Program-made: the position numbers and the translations under genes | The notes under the pieces: generated by a model | What the model was told of the DNA's origin: nothing | The model's database searches: none | Seen by the model: only the letters and a program-made list of their open reading frames with translations | Shown: positions 47,816 to 60,669 of the stretch, one piece after another | Numbering within the stretch: the first letter of the stretch is position 1 | How the letters are laid out: each line of letters opens with the position of its first letter | Assembly: GCF_010389155.1 (NCBI RefSeq) | Contig: NC_057763.1 | Location: 44,560,645 to 44,624,644 of the forward strand | DNA length: 64,000 bases | Source of the DNA: Erigeron canadensis | Lineage: Eukaryota > Streptophyta > Magnoliopsida > Asterales > Asteraceae | Direction: 5' to 3'

Positions 47816-50800
47816 GCATTCATGCCCCATCGTTAATGACATATAAATAATCTAGGAATATTTCGCGCTAGCTATATGTATAAATTAAAACAAACATTCC
47901 TCTATCCGAAAACCCACCATCGTTTAATCCATGCCCACTTTCTCCAATTTTCAAGCATATCTCAATGTCTTTGGTCATGTCATTAGTTCGTTAGTGTACT
48001 TTTTAAATATAAAAAAAAATTAAAAGTTCCGAGCGTGAAAAAAATACACTAATTAATATATAATTGGTTTATGCCGTTCGAAAACAAAATTACCAATTGG
48101 TTTAACTCTTCGGTTACTCCTATGAACATAGGCAGACGTGGATTATATAATCATATTGATATGCGAAAAACATACTATTTTATTTACTTTTTATACTATA
48201 GTGGTTTTTAAGGGAGTTGATAAGCTGGAGAAATCTTGTAATGATTTAATTTAGTTTTTATGGGAATTTATTTTAAATCTGATAAAATATAGTGTTGGTA
48301 GAGATGTAATTTGGGTTGGTGATGTCAAGAAAATTAATTATGTGGATTGAAAAATGTAAAGTTGAGTTAGAATAAAAAGTGGTCAAAAACACGGGTTAAA
48401 AATTATGGTGTTGGTTGGATTGTCAAATGTTCAACGGCCCAAGTTCTATAAGGACAATTGTAACGGGTTGGTACATTGTGAGATATAATGGGTAGTAAAC
48501 TTAAGCATGCTGTTATGAGAGAAAGAGAAGTGGTGCTAACATAATGAGTAGTATTTTTAAATGGGGTAACAGTGTAACACTAGTAGTGTTAAAGTTCCGA
48601 TGGTGTAAGGGATTGTATCTAAACCTTCTCATTTTCAAAATTTCCAAACAATTCGAAAGAGCGATATATCAATCACCAATTCACCACATCAAACGATTGT
48701 TAAAGTTTGATCCGCCACTTGAAGATGTAATTTCACATTGTCTTGCCTGTACGTATGACATTGTTTGAAGAGGTGGAGTTTTCACTTTCTTGATCTTCTG
48801 ACACATCATATAGCTAAGCATACTGTATAATGTAGTGTTTTTTATTTGAGAAAAAGTAGAATCAAAATAGATATATAATATTGTTAACCATAAAAGATTG
48901 ATAGAAGAAAATGGAACTCTTAGTTCAATCAAAGCAAATCGTGATCCCATTTAATTCCTTTACCCATATTAAGATAGGTTTCTTGAGCTTAGAAAATGGA
49001 ACTCTTGATTGAATTTATTAAAAGTAATTAATATTGTCCTTTTCATATATATATATATGCATCATCTTTGTGCTCGTAATCCAACAATATACGGAATATC
49101 TCTTAATTATCATGAAAGTGATCGAGATCTACATCACCCTTTAACTATATATGAAATCCCATCCCATATGTAATAATCGATCTCCACACTCCAGTCATAG
49201 TTATCCAACTCTTAATTAATAATAATAACAAAGTTCGACAACACAAATCAACAAATTGACCTAAACTGGCTAGCTACTTAATTACTCATGATGGTGTCAT
49301 TACACTATATATAATCATGCGAGATTTTGTGGCGAAGTTGTTACACAATCGATCACATCAAAATGATCATGACTTGCATATATAGCAGGAAAGCCAAGTT
49401 ATACGGCTTTATAATCAATAAACTTCATGCTAGTAAGTTTAATTAGGTCTTTATCAAATAAAAAGTGATGAATATACATCACTCTTTATTAGCAATGATA
49501 CATCGCTCTTTAATTAACAATGAAACGACCTTATTCCTTGCATATATAGTTAATAAATAATTGGCTCATGGCCGGTATATTGACTCCCCGTAAAAGTGTC
49601 AACAAGTTGATGGAACATTAGAACACCTATCAAATTATTTTTTCAGGAATATCTGTTCTGCAACCCCTGCTACATAATAAAGATACGTACTCAAGGGGGA
49701 GTAGTCAGGGGAACATAAAGACACAAGTGGAATGTGATGTGTTGGGGGAAATTTGAAACCTTAATTTGACAAGGGAACATATTGACACACAAGTGGAATT
49801 GTATGCTGGTTAGCACATTTTCCTATATATATTACCATGTGTCTATGTTTGTCATATGTGTAGAGTCATTGATTACATATGTTTGGAAACGCTTTGGTAT
49901 ATAATCGAATTTCTTAGACTGTTAGCAAGGGGTTCCTAAGAAGAGAACCCCAAAATTAGCCTTTTTTTTTTTAATACCATGTAGGATGTCATGTCAATAG
50001 AAGGCATACCCCTTCCAATCTTTGGAGTAAGATTTTCTTTAGAACCCTTTAAGAAGTCCTCCTATGTGGGTCTCTTTTAATTATTTTATTTTCATGCATT
50101 AAGATAATGATAAACATTAAAATACAAAAGAGAGAAGGAATATGTCAAAAAAGGACAAAAAAGTGGTCCACCATGCCTAGAAACTCTCACTTTACACCCC
50201 GTCTCTTTCCAGTCGGCCTCACCAAATTTTTCCTCGAGAACGCCGCTTAGAGCGGTGTGGATGGCATCCCATTGGTGTTTACAGGCGTTCTCGACCACTT
50301 TTTGGCCGAGTAACGCCTTACTCCTACTAGTCTTAAAAGGCTACCCACAAACTATCACTCGAAATTTAATATGTTCACGACAAGAAATTGAGCTGGAATT
50401 AGAATTAGCAAACACACGTACTCTAAAGGTTAAACTTTTGTAAAACTATTATATTTTGTAACACCCGTAAGCCGTAAGTCAACAATAATATGGTTTGTAG
50501 AACGAGTATAATAGGGTTCAGGAAACCCGGACTATACCCAAAACAAAAAGGCATATTTGGGAAACCCGAACTTCATTGCGCAACATAGTACTCATCCGTA
50601 TGTATCACACGGAAAAAACAGCCTTGGACTCGATGAATCCAAAATATATAAATGGTCCAGGTTGGTAAGGATTAGTTGGGTTTCCCAAACCCAAATTATA
50701 CTATTTCTACAAACGAAATTGTTGAACTTCGGGTTTTACAAGTTAGTTTGGTAAAGTCTATCGGCTACTTATTTAGCAAAAAAAAATATCCCACTAAAGT

Positions 50801-53274
50801 TGTACAAATATTGTTAGTAGGTGTGGGTGCATAATAGCATATATATCTGAGACAAATTATTAATGGAACAAACATATGAACATGGCGCAGTTTTACAAGG
50901 ATTCTTCTAATCATTTTATAACCCTCAAAAAAGAAAAGCATAAGAGAGATTCTACGAGAATATTGATCCTTAAAAAGAAGCACATGGAAAGCCACTTTTG
51001 CATCAACCACATGGGGGGTTTAGCGTGTGTATATCGAATTAGTGTTGTTTGTTCTTTAAAAACTCAAAATATGAGATATTCTAACATAGGATGTGGTCTA
51101 CAAATATGTAAGTTTAGTGTTTAATTACTTTCGAGAACCAAGATATGTAGCATATATGATATACATGTATATGAAGAGGTGACTCAACTGTACTATGAGA
51201 TTAGGCGATCGTTTTAGGCCTCTAAAGTTCTAATGCCTCAATATTATGTATATTAAACTTGATGTTTAGATTTTAGACTAAGTATCATTATATAATTTAC
51301 ATTTTAGTAACACCTTTTTTTGTTTTTGCATCGACATCTGCATCTTTTTTATTACTAGTAATTGAATAACAAAAATCGAGCTACTTTTATTTTTACTTTA
51401 ATTTATATGATAATGAACTAGTCCCAAAATTGATTTTGTTTGAGGCCTTCAAAAACATCATTGTGTATACGGTGTATATATGTATGTAGTTCTAAACTTT
51501 TGCCACAGTACTAGAATCTTAATTGACAAAAAATGATAATAGATTTTTTTAAGTTAGGCATAGGGATGATAATGAGCCAAGTTTGGGCCTAGTTTTGATA
51601 AACTAGAACTGGGCCTTGATGAAATGGGGAGGAAAAGTATTTTGACTCGGATATACAAAACCTAATCCGGGTTTTCTTTGACCTTTCCAAACCCCTCCCT
51701 GACCACCTCCGATATTTGGTCTGACTAGAAATGTAATATGTTACCAATGGTCATATATATGAGAGGTTCTTTTGACGTGTAAAAAAATTTAGACCAAGTT
51801 GTAAGTAATGTAACACAAGTGTGTTTTTTTTTTTTTTTTGCAGTACGTACATCATGTCTTTTATAATAACATATATTAATCTTTTCTGTTAGTTACATAG
51901 ATGTGTCTTTGTGGTCTTAAATGCATATGCTAATTAACATGGTAGTGATATATTTCCTGGTGGGTAAGATTTTTATGGTTCCTTATCTTAATTAAGAAAC
52001 ATGCTTTGATGGGTCAATGAAAGATGGGCTAAAATGTTTACTATTGGTCTTTCTACAAAGGTGAGAATGTACCCCCCAGGCCCGTGGAAATGAAAGGCAA
52101 ATCACAAAAGGAGATTGTTCATTTTGTCTCCTTATGATAATGACGTCCATTGTCGTCCACCTTTGCTAAGTCTCACTTTTATACATGCGAATGTAACGTA
52201 CGAAGTAAAAGGTGGTATATATGCACTCGTGTTTTGCATTTCACACAAGAATTCGACAAGTGTAACACAACTAGATACAAATCAGATTTCCTCCCTCAAA
52301 GAATTCGAAATTCTGTTACAAGAATAAGCTTTAGAAAGCTTTTTTGCATTTGATTATATGATTAATGATGGCTTTCTTTCAGATAAAAGATAGTATAATG
52401 TAATGTGACAAAAAGTTTAAAGAAAAAAGCATTTAAAGCTTATTAGCATTGTAGACGCCATAATATGGAAATTGGCAAGTATTTTAGGACTTATATTAGA
52501 AGAATATGGACTAAGCTTTATAATAAACAAAGTAGATTTTAATCTAACCACAAAAACGAGTTGTTGAAAGAGACGACAATAGGGAACCGCCGTAGTAAAG
52601 ATGTCAATTGGATAGGATTCGAGTTGTTATATTGGCGGGTTGAAATTTTCCAACCATAAACTAACCCTTTAAAAGTCCAGGTTAAAAGTTTTAACCCTGA
52701 CCCATTACCTGTTAAGCCGAACCTGACCCACGTGACTTGACTAATACATGGGTCAAGCAGGTTGGTAGATTTGTTTTTGAAATAGGTTGTTTTCGGGTCA
52801 AAATTATTCTAAAAATGATGTGAAAGTAGTGAAATGGACTTTTGTAAAACGAAAAATCATTTCAAAAATATCGAGTTGGTGGACTGATGACCCAAAAGCG
52901 CAATCCAAACCCAATTTAAATTAAGTTGATATGTTAAGACCTTTTAACTTTACAGTAACTTCTTTCAATAAAAAAAAAATCTAAGTATACATCTTTTGAT
53001 GGAAAATAAATCTTTGGACTAGAATTGATTTTGACGAGAAAATGCTAAATGGCCATGAAGTTTTAAATACTAATAATGTGTGTATATATATATAGCTTTT
53101 AAGTAAAATAAAAAAAAGTTTTATAGTAAAACAAATAAAATAATAGTTTTTTTTAATAGAGTATCACCGTGCATCAATTGCTTCGTGAATCTCCATGCAT
53201 CAATTTAACCATGATCTAAGGGTCAAGATCATGTCTTATTTGTTTTACTTTAATAATTGTTTTGCAATAACCAA
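47815..53274. other. Gene-free DNA
   Basis: No recognised gene on either strand. It contains relic-like GC-richer patches (49925-50340, 50460-50760, 52600-52930, the last with gacccat/tgggtca words) that look like old transposon debris without definable ends. Confidence 0.5.
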
Positions 53275-53282
53275 CCCCTACA

Positions 53283-54215
53283 CATAGGCGGATCTAGCAT
53301 ACAAGTAAGTAGGTCTTTTTGAAAATAATTTAATGACTATGTAATATTTTTTTCAGGACCTATGTATAATTATAATGAGGACCTACCTTGAGGGGAAAAG
53401 AAGGAAAAAAAAATTCCGACCATCGTTTTTCTTTGAAGGAGAAAAAGATTGGGAAGAAGATAGAGCATTTAATGCTCTATTATCTTTCAATTTAACCCCT
53501 ATACTTTATGGGAAAAATGATTCATACTGTAGATTTTATCTAAGCTTAGGTATTGCCACTTTAAAAAAAGTTACAAATTAAACCTTTGAATTCGATAAAC
53601 ATATATAGCTCCCCTTGAATTTTCCATAATCCCCTTCTGTTTTACTTAAGATAAGTACTGTTTGTTTTACCTAACCTTTTCTCATACTTTATACACTTTT
53701 CCATATAAAAAATGATCGTTTTCATAATTTACATTTCAACCCTCAAATTTCCAACTTTCTGCCAATATATGTATCCATATTTTAAGTCATAAAATAAATC
53801 AAGACTACTATATATATTACACTATCATTTTATGCAATTCTTTTACGTACGTACAAGATAGGCGTATCATGTTCAAGTTGTATTCAATTAATATTAACTA
53901 TTTCTAGATAATTATTGGTTGATGAATAATAAAAGAGAAATTATAAAATTTGTACAAAACTCAAATTTTTATCAAACATAGTTAGGATTCCGTATCTTTC
54001 AAAGCTCTATTTATCATTTAATTTTTTGGAGTAAAAAAAAAAAACCTTTTTTTGGTATTTTGAGGGCCCACTTTATTCTCCAATGTCGACTCGACCAACT
54101 AACAAACTGTTTTTTCGATTTCGACCTGACCCGACCAACTAATACACTCACCTTTTTTATTTACATAAGTCAAAAACAATGACCTACCTAATATGGAATC
54201 TTAGATTCGCCACTG
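53283..54215. mobile_element. Non-autonomous hAT element, 933 bp
   Basis: Left end CATAGGCGGATCTAGCAT pairs with the complement of the right end, CAGTGGCGAATCTAAGATT. An exact 8-bp TSD, cccctaca, lies at 53275-53282 and 54216-54223. The 8-bp duplication and CA(G/T)NGGCG-type ends fit the hAT superfamily. The interior ORF (53375-53581) has no transposase domain. Confidence 0.83.
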
Positions 54216-55937
54216 CCCCTACACATATAATGATAATGATATTTTGATTATTTTCTCTATAAATTTACATAGAAACTGTGAATAATCAAACGTATACAAA
54301 AGTTTTAATATTCCGCGAGGCACACAGTTACATTTTTAGCCCTGTCGTTTAAAAGAAAAATGCAATTAGTTATAATAAAAAAAATTAGAACGTAATTTAA
54401 ATGTATACAAAAGTTTTCTAAAACGTTGTAAATTTTTTATAATATATAATTTATCAGAAGAAAAATAAAGTTTATTAATTGACATTTATATTTGTTGGTT
54501 GCAATCCTACTCGACCTAATCAAATTGAAAAGAGGACATGTACAAAGAGACGTGTAGACTGAAACCACAGCTCAAAAAAACTTAATAACGCCATAAAGGG
54601 GGAGCTTCAAACCTGTGACGAACTAAAAAGTCTGATACCGATGTCACATTTGTAACTAGTCGCTCACTCGCCCAAATAAAATAGCCCATATTTTACAAAA
54701 GCTTTGTCACACTTGTGTTTGTTAAATATTCCCATGTGGTGTTTTAAAGAAGAGTATTAGTAACGTAAAGGATATTGTTTGTTGCTTTTAGTACTTCCCA
54801 CAGCCACAATTTGGTCAAATATTTGGACTTTGTTCATATAGACCTTAAGCACGCAGCCAAATCTTTACTGAAATTATTGGAAGATATGTATATAAATTAT
54901 AAGATTAAAATATCTGAAAACATGATCAAAATATAATAATAATAATGAAATCTATGTATCATATATATAATTTATATATATATAACACTTTTTTTAAAAA
55001 AAAGTGCTCGTGAATATTGAGGGGTCTAACATATGCTTTGTTAACCAAGTCTGTGCTAGAAAGTCACTATCACCCAGAGATTTGTTGGGTAAAACTTACT
55101 CAGACCCACCATAAGTGGAAATTAAAAACACGTGGTCATCCCCAAATATGCCTAAAATAAAAGTATGACTCGAATTTAAGACTTATTATAAGGAAATAAC
55201 TCTTTGCTATTAGAAAATTTAATGATGATTATATATACCATATAAGCTCACCTTCTAATCCATGAAAATCATTTAATCATCATTTCCATGAACCAAATCT
55301 TCTTACTGAATAGGGCATTTGGTTAGACATGTATAAAAAGGTACCCACTCAATACAGTGATGATGGTAGTGAAAGTGTTGTGGTGGTGATGGCGACTACC
55401 GAGTAACGTAAATAATTGATGAAAAAATGTTATTGAAGATAGTTTAGATGATTAAAAACTCATGATGTAATTTTATTATTAAGAATACTTTGATAAATTC
55501 TCATATCTCAAAAGTAAAATCTTTCAATAATGGTGGTGCATGTTATCTTTATAAATAGTATAGATAGATATAAATATAAATATCAAGAAATTATATTCCT
55601 TCCAAATAAAAATCTCTATACTCTCTCAAGATTTTGACTAATACTATTGAGTTTGACAACATATGTAATTCATGATAAGATCCATTACATTAGCATTTAG
55701 GTATTTATGTGGTACAATAAAAGTATGTTTACTTTTGTTATAAGTATCTTAATATTTATCAAAAGATTGTGTCGTTTTAACTTTTGGTACAAACACTTAA
55801 ATATGTCGTTCATGATTGATGAAATGAGACGGTGAGACCTATAAAGCATTGCCGTTTAATAATTCGAATTGAACTTAAATATTAGTGACACTAATAATAT
55901 ATTGAATTGAGGTAAACCAAAGATGTAGAAAAATATA

Positions 55938-56160
55938 TCATATTTTCACTTAGCACCCCTTAAAATACTTTTATTTACATTATTCCCATAACATTAATGA
56001 TTGAATTACACTATCAACTATTTATCTTTTAATATATCTACATTAACCATTTTACATCAATTATCTACGTCACTCGATGCCTCGTATACCACCAACAGTC
56101 GCCCTCACCACCACATCGTCGCCGTCACGATTACCGTCACATTGTGTGGTAACGTGCTAG
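55938..56160 (+). mobile_element. Small non-autonomous Helitron
   Basis: Ends in cattgtgtggtaacgtgCTAG at 56160, directly followed by T, as expected for a Helitron 3' end inserted between A and T. It is preceded by the C-rich ccaccaacagtcgccctcac, typical of small plant Helitrons. A TC start after A at 55938 fits, but the 5' end is the weaker boundary. Confidence 0.45.
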
Positions 56161-56335
56161 TTATTTGAACTAAACTAATATCTATAAGAGATGCAATAAA
56201 TTAAGTTGTAATGAGTTATCAATATCTTTTTGAGTGTTTTTGAAGATATGCAATGCTTTAGGACTCTTCGACAAGTGATAGAAAAAGTCAAAAACCAACT
56301 GCGATTGTTTATTTATCTACCAATACGGTGAAAGT

Positions 56336-56500
56336 TTAGCGGCACTGTAATCATGTGATTATATAGGTTCACACGTAAAGGTTAGAGGTCATAAATAAAA
56401 AAATTATTAAAGGTAAATGGAGAAACTATATTTTATGATCTATTTGTGGGAATGATTACTTATCAGGAATGAATTTTATGCGATATACACTCGGAATATA
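56336..56500 (+). repeat. SINE-like dispersed repeat, copy B
   Basis: Partner of copy A at 21564: ggcactgtaatcatgtgatt, ggttcacacgtaaaggttag and ggagaaactatattttatga occur in the same order and spacing, with many substitutions. Confidence 0.5.
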
Positions 56501-57259
56501 ACAAAATCATAACATGCTTATTGAAGTTGTTTACTATCACATGTTTACCGATATTAAATATAATATTACAAACTTGTAATATGTCACTATCATTTTACTT
56601 GTTCAATTTGTTACACATTGTTTATTACTTTGCAATATTAGAAATAATATATTATTCTTAGAATAAACATATCCTAAATAATTAAATTAAAAGATAACAA
56701 TATTCTAGGTGTTTTTTTATAAAGATGTCGTTTTTACATGCTTTGTTAACCTTAAATGTGTCATGACAATTATTTAAAAAAATTGAAAAAAAGATAATAT
56801 TACCATTAGTTTTAAAATCTTATAATATTTACATTGAATTATAGTTATTTATAATTAAATAATTTTACATTTGTGAGATACAACGTATAATTGTGGTATA
56901 TATTAGATATTATTCAATTGGATATATATTAATAATTATTTTTGATTTGTTATATTAAAATTGTTGGTTAAAAATACATATATGTGATAGAAAAAAAAAT
57001 TATAAATTAGAACAACGGCATATTATCATTAAAATAAGCTAGCAAGACGCTAGATGTTAATGATACTGAGTAGTCAAGTAAGGCAGTAATATGTTAGTGA
57101 TTTTAATTGATTTTCGTACTAAAAGAACCCGTGAAAATTATACAGTAATATGTTAGTGGCTTAGTGCCTTGTTAGGCAGAGTGCGATAAAAATTGATGTT
57201 GATTTTAATTTAAGAGTTTTGTTAATGACAGCTCTTAGGGCTATCAAAATTAGTTTACT

Positions 57260-57382
57260 CCATAATGATCTAATATACACGTACATAATTTCTTGTTAGA
57301 CTAAACACCATAATGATCTAATATACACGTACATAATTTCTTGTTAGACTAAACATGTAAATAATTTCTTGTTAGACTAAAA
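57260..57382. repeat. 48-bp tandem repeat, 2.5 copies
   Basis: ccataatgatctaatataca begins identical 48-bp units at 57260 and 57308. A third partial copy retains only the last half (ataatttcttgttagactaa). Near-perfect identity implies recent duplication. Confidence 0.92.
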
Positions 57383-57765
57383 ATGTAAATGATGCATTTA
57401 ACTCGTGTTGGAATTTTTTAGACTTCTTTTTTATAGATTACGTGGTGCACGAACTAACGTGCGTTTGGTTCCTCATGTCAACTGAAGACCCATAAACCAT
57501 GTTCCATTCTTCACATGGTTCGTCATGTCAATTTAAACATTAATTCCATAAATAAAATTTACAGGTAAAAACAATGTCATAAAAAATTAACACATCGAAA
57601 AGGTAACAAATTCAAAGCTTAACAGATAACTTTTTTAACAATGGAACAAATAATGACATAAAGTTTTATGTTTATCCATATACTTTATTACTTTTGATAC
57701 ATATACCATATTTATGCTTTATGGCTTGTACAATAAACTCTAAAACTTACACATTATGATAAACG

Positions 57766-58027
57766 AATATAGTACTCGCGCGTTGTAGCGGCTAAAAGGT
57801 GATGAAAATATAATAGGAAGGCGGTGGTGGAGATCGAGGGAGGCGGTGGAGAAGGAAGGCGACACCGGAGGGTGATAAAAGGTCGATGAGAGCGTGTAAT
57901 GATTAGAGACAATGTGAGAAATGATGATATATAAAGGTTTTATGTATAAGTAAGGGTATTTTAGGAAGAAAAAAAATGTTTAATTTTAAGAACTCCAATA
58001 CTTTTTATAAGGGAGTATAGATATAGA
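57766..58027 (-). mobile_element. Small non-autonomous Helitron, reverse
   Basis: On the minus strand it starts TCTATATCTATACTCCCTTA at 58027 and ends gccgctacaacgcgcgagta ctatat near 57766. The 5' end matches the fragment in CUL4 intron 16, and the GCGCG-bearing end resembles a Helitron 3' hairpin. The terminal CTAG appears changed to CTAT. The GC-rich ccgccaccgcc-type centre is also characteristic. Confidence 0.55.
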
Positions 58028-58069
58028 TAAATTATTTTTGGCTTGTCCAAATAAACTATAAAACTAATA

Positions 58070-58282
58070 CTCCCTCCGTCCCATTTTAATTGTTACGTTG
58101 ACCAACTTTGACCGTAAATAACTTTGTTTGTACTATATGTTAGTTGATAAAACTTATATGGACGAAAAGTACATTAAAAACTCAATCCATTCATATATTT
58201 TATACCAAGTGTTACATGATACAAATAAAGTTATTTACGGTCAAAGTTGGTCAGCGTGACAATTAAAATGAGACGGGGGGAG
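58070..58282. mobile_element. Stowaway MITE, 213 bp
   Basis: Ends ctccctccgtcccattttaa at left, and ctccccccgtctcattttaa on the complement of the right end. Both sides are flanked by the TA dinucleotide (58068-58069 and 58283-58284). Arms continue for about 50 bp (ttgaccaactttgaccgtaa). This is the canonical Stowaway (Tc1/mariner) terminus. Confidence 0.93.
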
Positions 58283-58851
58283 TACTACACATTGTGATAA
58301 ATAAATGGAAAATATCAAAATACTGGCAAAATTTTTCAGCTTTACATTGTTAACTCATAATTAAAACACCAATATAAGATACGGATAACTTAAAAGTAAC
58401 TATTTAGTTGATTTTTTATAACAAATCTAGAATGGATGGTGATATTGGTTTTATTTTTGTTTTTCTACAAGCATCATAGTATTCCAAATATGGTAAAATT
58501 TCTATCTAAATCGGACCTACACATTCCAAAAGGAAGTACCTTTTTTGTGTGGCTGATTCACCGAAACTAGGAATGTTTTGGTTTGGGTACACTATTATTG
58601 ACTGTTATAGTGTTATTCAATCATACTAAGAACAAGCCCTTCAAGGAAAAGTCAAAAATTTTAAAGGCGGGTCACATGTATGCTAATTACTTACATATTG
58701 GACATGCTATTATAAATAAGAATGCTCTAAATTTTTTACAACGTCAAGTTAATAACTATTTAGTTCCAAACACAAGGAGAGGGATAAATTAGGGTGTTTG
58801 CAGTTTTTAAATTAACGGTATGCCGTCTGCACTTGAAATAACTATCAATAC

Positions 58852-58970
58852 GGTGAATTGGTGATTTAGTGGTTAGGCATTTGGATGTCTTTACATAAGG
58901 TATGAGGTTCAAATATTTTTCGTTGAATATCATGGTGCCGGCTAGGAGAAAGGTTTTAAATACATTACTC
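58852..58970 (+). mobile_element. SINE-like tRNA-derived head
   Basis: Box-A-like ttggtgatttagtggttagg (58859-58878) and box-B-like gaggttcaaatatt (58904-58917) with tRNA-like spacing. The 3' body and tail are not clear. The box B is diverged from GGTTCGAATCC, so it is probably an old copy. Confidence 0.5.
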
Positions 58971-59472
58971 ATACCAAATACATCTAAGCAAAAAAATTAG
59001 GCCTACTCAAAGGTTTTAGTATACCTTGCTTCTTAAGATAACAATAACAACTTGATCAATATATTTTTTTACCGTTTTTTAAGATTTTGAGCTATTTAGT
59101 TATGACGATTTTTAAGAGTTTTCGATAATTTTAGTAATTTTCATTACTCATGTAGTTCCAAAAGATGTCTTTATAAGGTTCATTTCAGCAAAAAAATTCG
59201 AAAACTTAGAATTGACTACATTGACGGTATTTTATTTTTAAAGGTTTTTTTTTACCTATAATATTAACACCAAAGGAAAACATATATAACATTTTTATTA
59301 TATACGACGAGTATATAAAACACTTGACAGTATATGGCTTAATTAAACAAAATATAGATCCATAGTCCAAGCTATGTCTCTCTACCGACCCATTTTTAAA
59401 TAACTCAAACACAAATTAAGCCTCAGTAGTCTTCTAGCTATCGCACTGGAACTTCATATAATTAATTAAAGG

Positions 59473-59755
59473 GATTAGTATTTCATAATGCAATCAACTT
59501 AATTTATATGAATTGTCATGTGTGTATCAAACTTCAATCTTATGCATTGTATGTAATGAACTTTCAAATCTCGTGCATTGTATGTATCCGACCAATAAAA
59601 AAGTTACAAGTATCAGCATATATGGTTGCCACATATACACGAGTACATACAATGCAAATGATTTGAAAGTTTATTACATACAATGCACACGATTAAAGTT
59701 CGATACGTATTATAACAATTCGTATAAAGTTGTTTACATTCCAATGTACTAATCT
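59473..59755. mobile_element. Long inverted-repeat MITE
   Basis: Two arms of over 100 bp face each other. The left contains tgcattgtatgtaatgaact and ctttcaaatctcgtgcattg; the right contains the complements (cattacat-type and caatgcaaatgatttgaaag). The outer ends match as gattagta/tactaatc. The two arms also share the tgcattgtatgta word twice each. No firm target duplication; the superfamily is undecided. Confidence 0.65.
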
Positions 59756-59757
59756 CT

Positions 59758-60351
59758 ATAATTAAAATCTACCAATAAACTAAAACATGATTGTAATATT
59801 TTTTATACGACACGTGGCGTAATCCTTAATCGACACGTGTCATTTTAATTTATTTGTTTTATTAACATAATGATTCAACTTTCTTATTAGACTTAGAATT
59901 GAATTAAATTATAACTCTTGACTTATATATACAAAACACATTACAACCTTATTTGATTAATTTTATTCTCATTAATAAAATTGTTTTTTTTTTCTTTCTC
60001 AATTCTTCAACTCCTATTACTTATAATAAGTTATTAACATGAAAATTTCAAAAATTCAAGTTTATGATCTAAAATCACAAGGCTATTTAGCGTCTTGTAT
60101 TGTGGTTACAAGTTTCGATTTTGATGTGATTGTAAAAATCTAAGATAGATCCAAAACTCTAACTAAACAAATATTGTATTTATCATTACTGTTTATTATA
60201 ATTCAATTTCGATTGTCGATTTACTTTAAATACAATTTATTTCATACTTATGAATTATGTATGAGTCATATTCAAATTTCTTTATGATATAATTTATATA
60301 GTAACCAGAACTAGGAAAATAGATATTTAACAAGTTGGCCGACAAGCCGCG
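59758..60351. other. Upstream DNA of the JAZ gene
   Basis: AT-rich with no recognised gene or bounded repeat; it leads into the promoter elements listed next. Confidence 0.45.
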
Positions 60352-60357
60352 CACGTG
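60352..60357 (+). promoter_or_regulatory. G-box CACGTG in JAZ promoter
   Basis: A palindromic CACGTG (in ccgcgcacgtgagatg) lies about 315 nt upstream of the JAZ start. A related aacgtggga is 15-20 nt downstream. MYC2-type bHLH factors bind G-boxes and drive JAZ genes in jasmonate signalling (family knowledge), so this is a plausible but untested regulatory site. Confidence 0.55.
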
Positions 60358-60483
60358 AGATGAAATTAAAGAACGTGGGAAGTGATCGACTAGTACATAT
60401 GTTTAGTTGGTGGCGGTGTTAATGGGTTTCTAGCTAATCTAAATCGTTTTGAACGTGTTCTTTTTCCTTTTCTTTTTTCTTTA

Positions 60484-60495
60484 CATATATATATA
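60484..60495 (+). promoter_or_regulatory. TATA box of JAZ gene
   Basis: acatatatatatagcc lies about 175 nt upstream of the ATG and about 130 nt after the G-box, a suitable TATA position for a 5' UTR of about 145 nt. Confidence 0.5.
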
Positions 60496-60669
60496 GCCGC
60501 TTTTTCTTTTAAGTGTGGATTTCGTGTTTATAAAAATAGTACTACTATACCTTTTAGATATAAATATAAAGACATACCTTTGTTTGTCTCATTTTCTCTT
60601 GGTATCAAAAACATATATAAAAAAACAAACAAACATCTTAATTTTTCTATCACGCATATATATTCGAAT

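Larger units (their letters stand above)
54224..57259. other. Gene-free DNA
   Basis: AT-rich DNA with no recognised gene. Two repeat remnants within it are listed separately (55938-56160 and 56336-56500). Confidence 0.5.

Noticed and set aside
50092..50298. 68-aa minus-strand frame with EKFGEADWKETG
   Set aside because: It lies in a GC-richer relic patch of likely transposon origin; no family recognised and no flanking exons.
53375..53581. 68-aa frame inside the 933-bp hAT element
   Set aside because: No transposase or other domain; Lys/Arg-rich text reflects purine-rich DNA.
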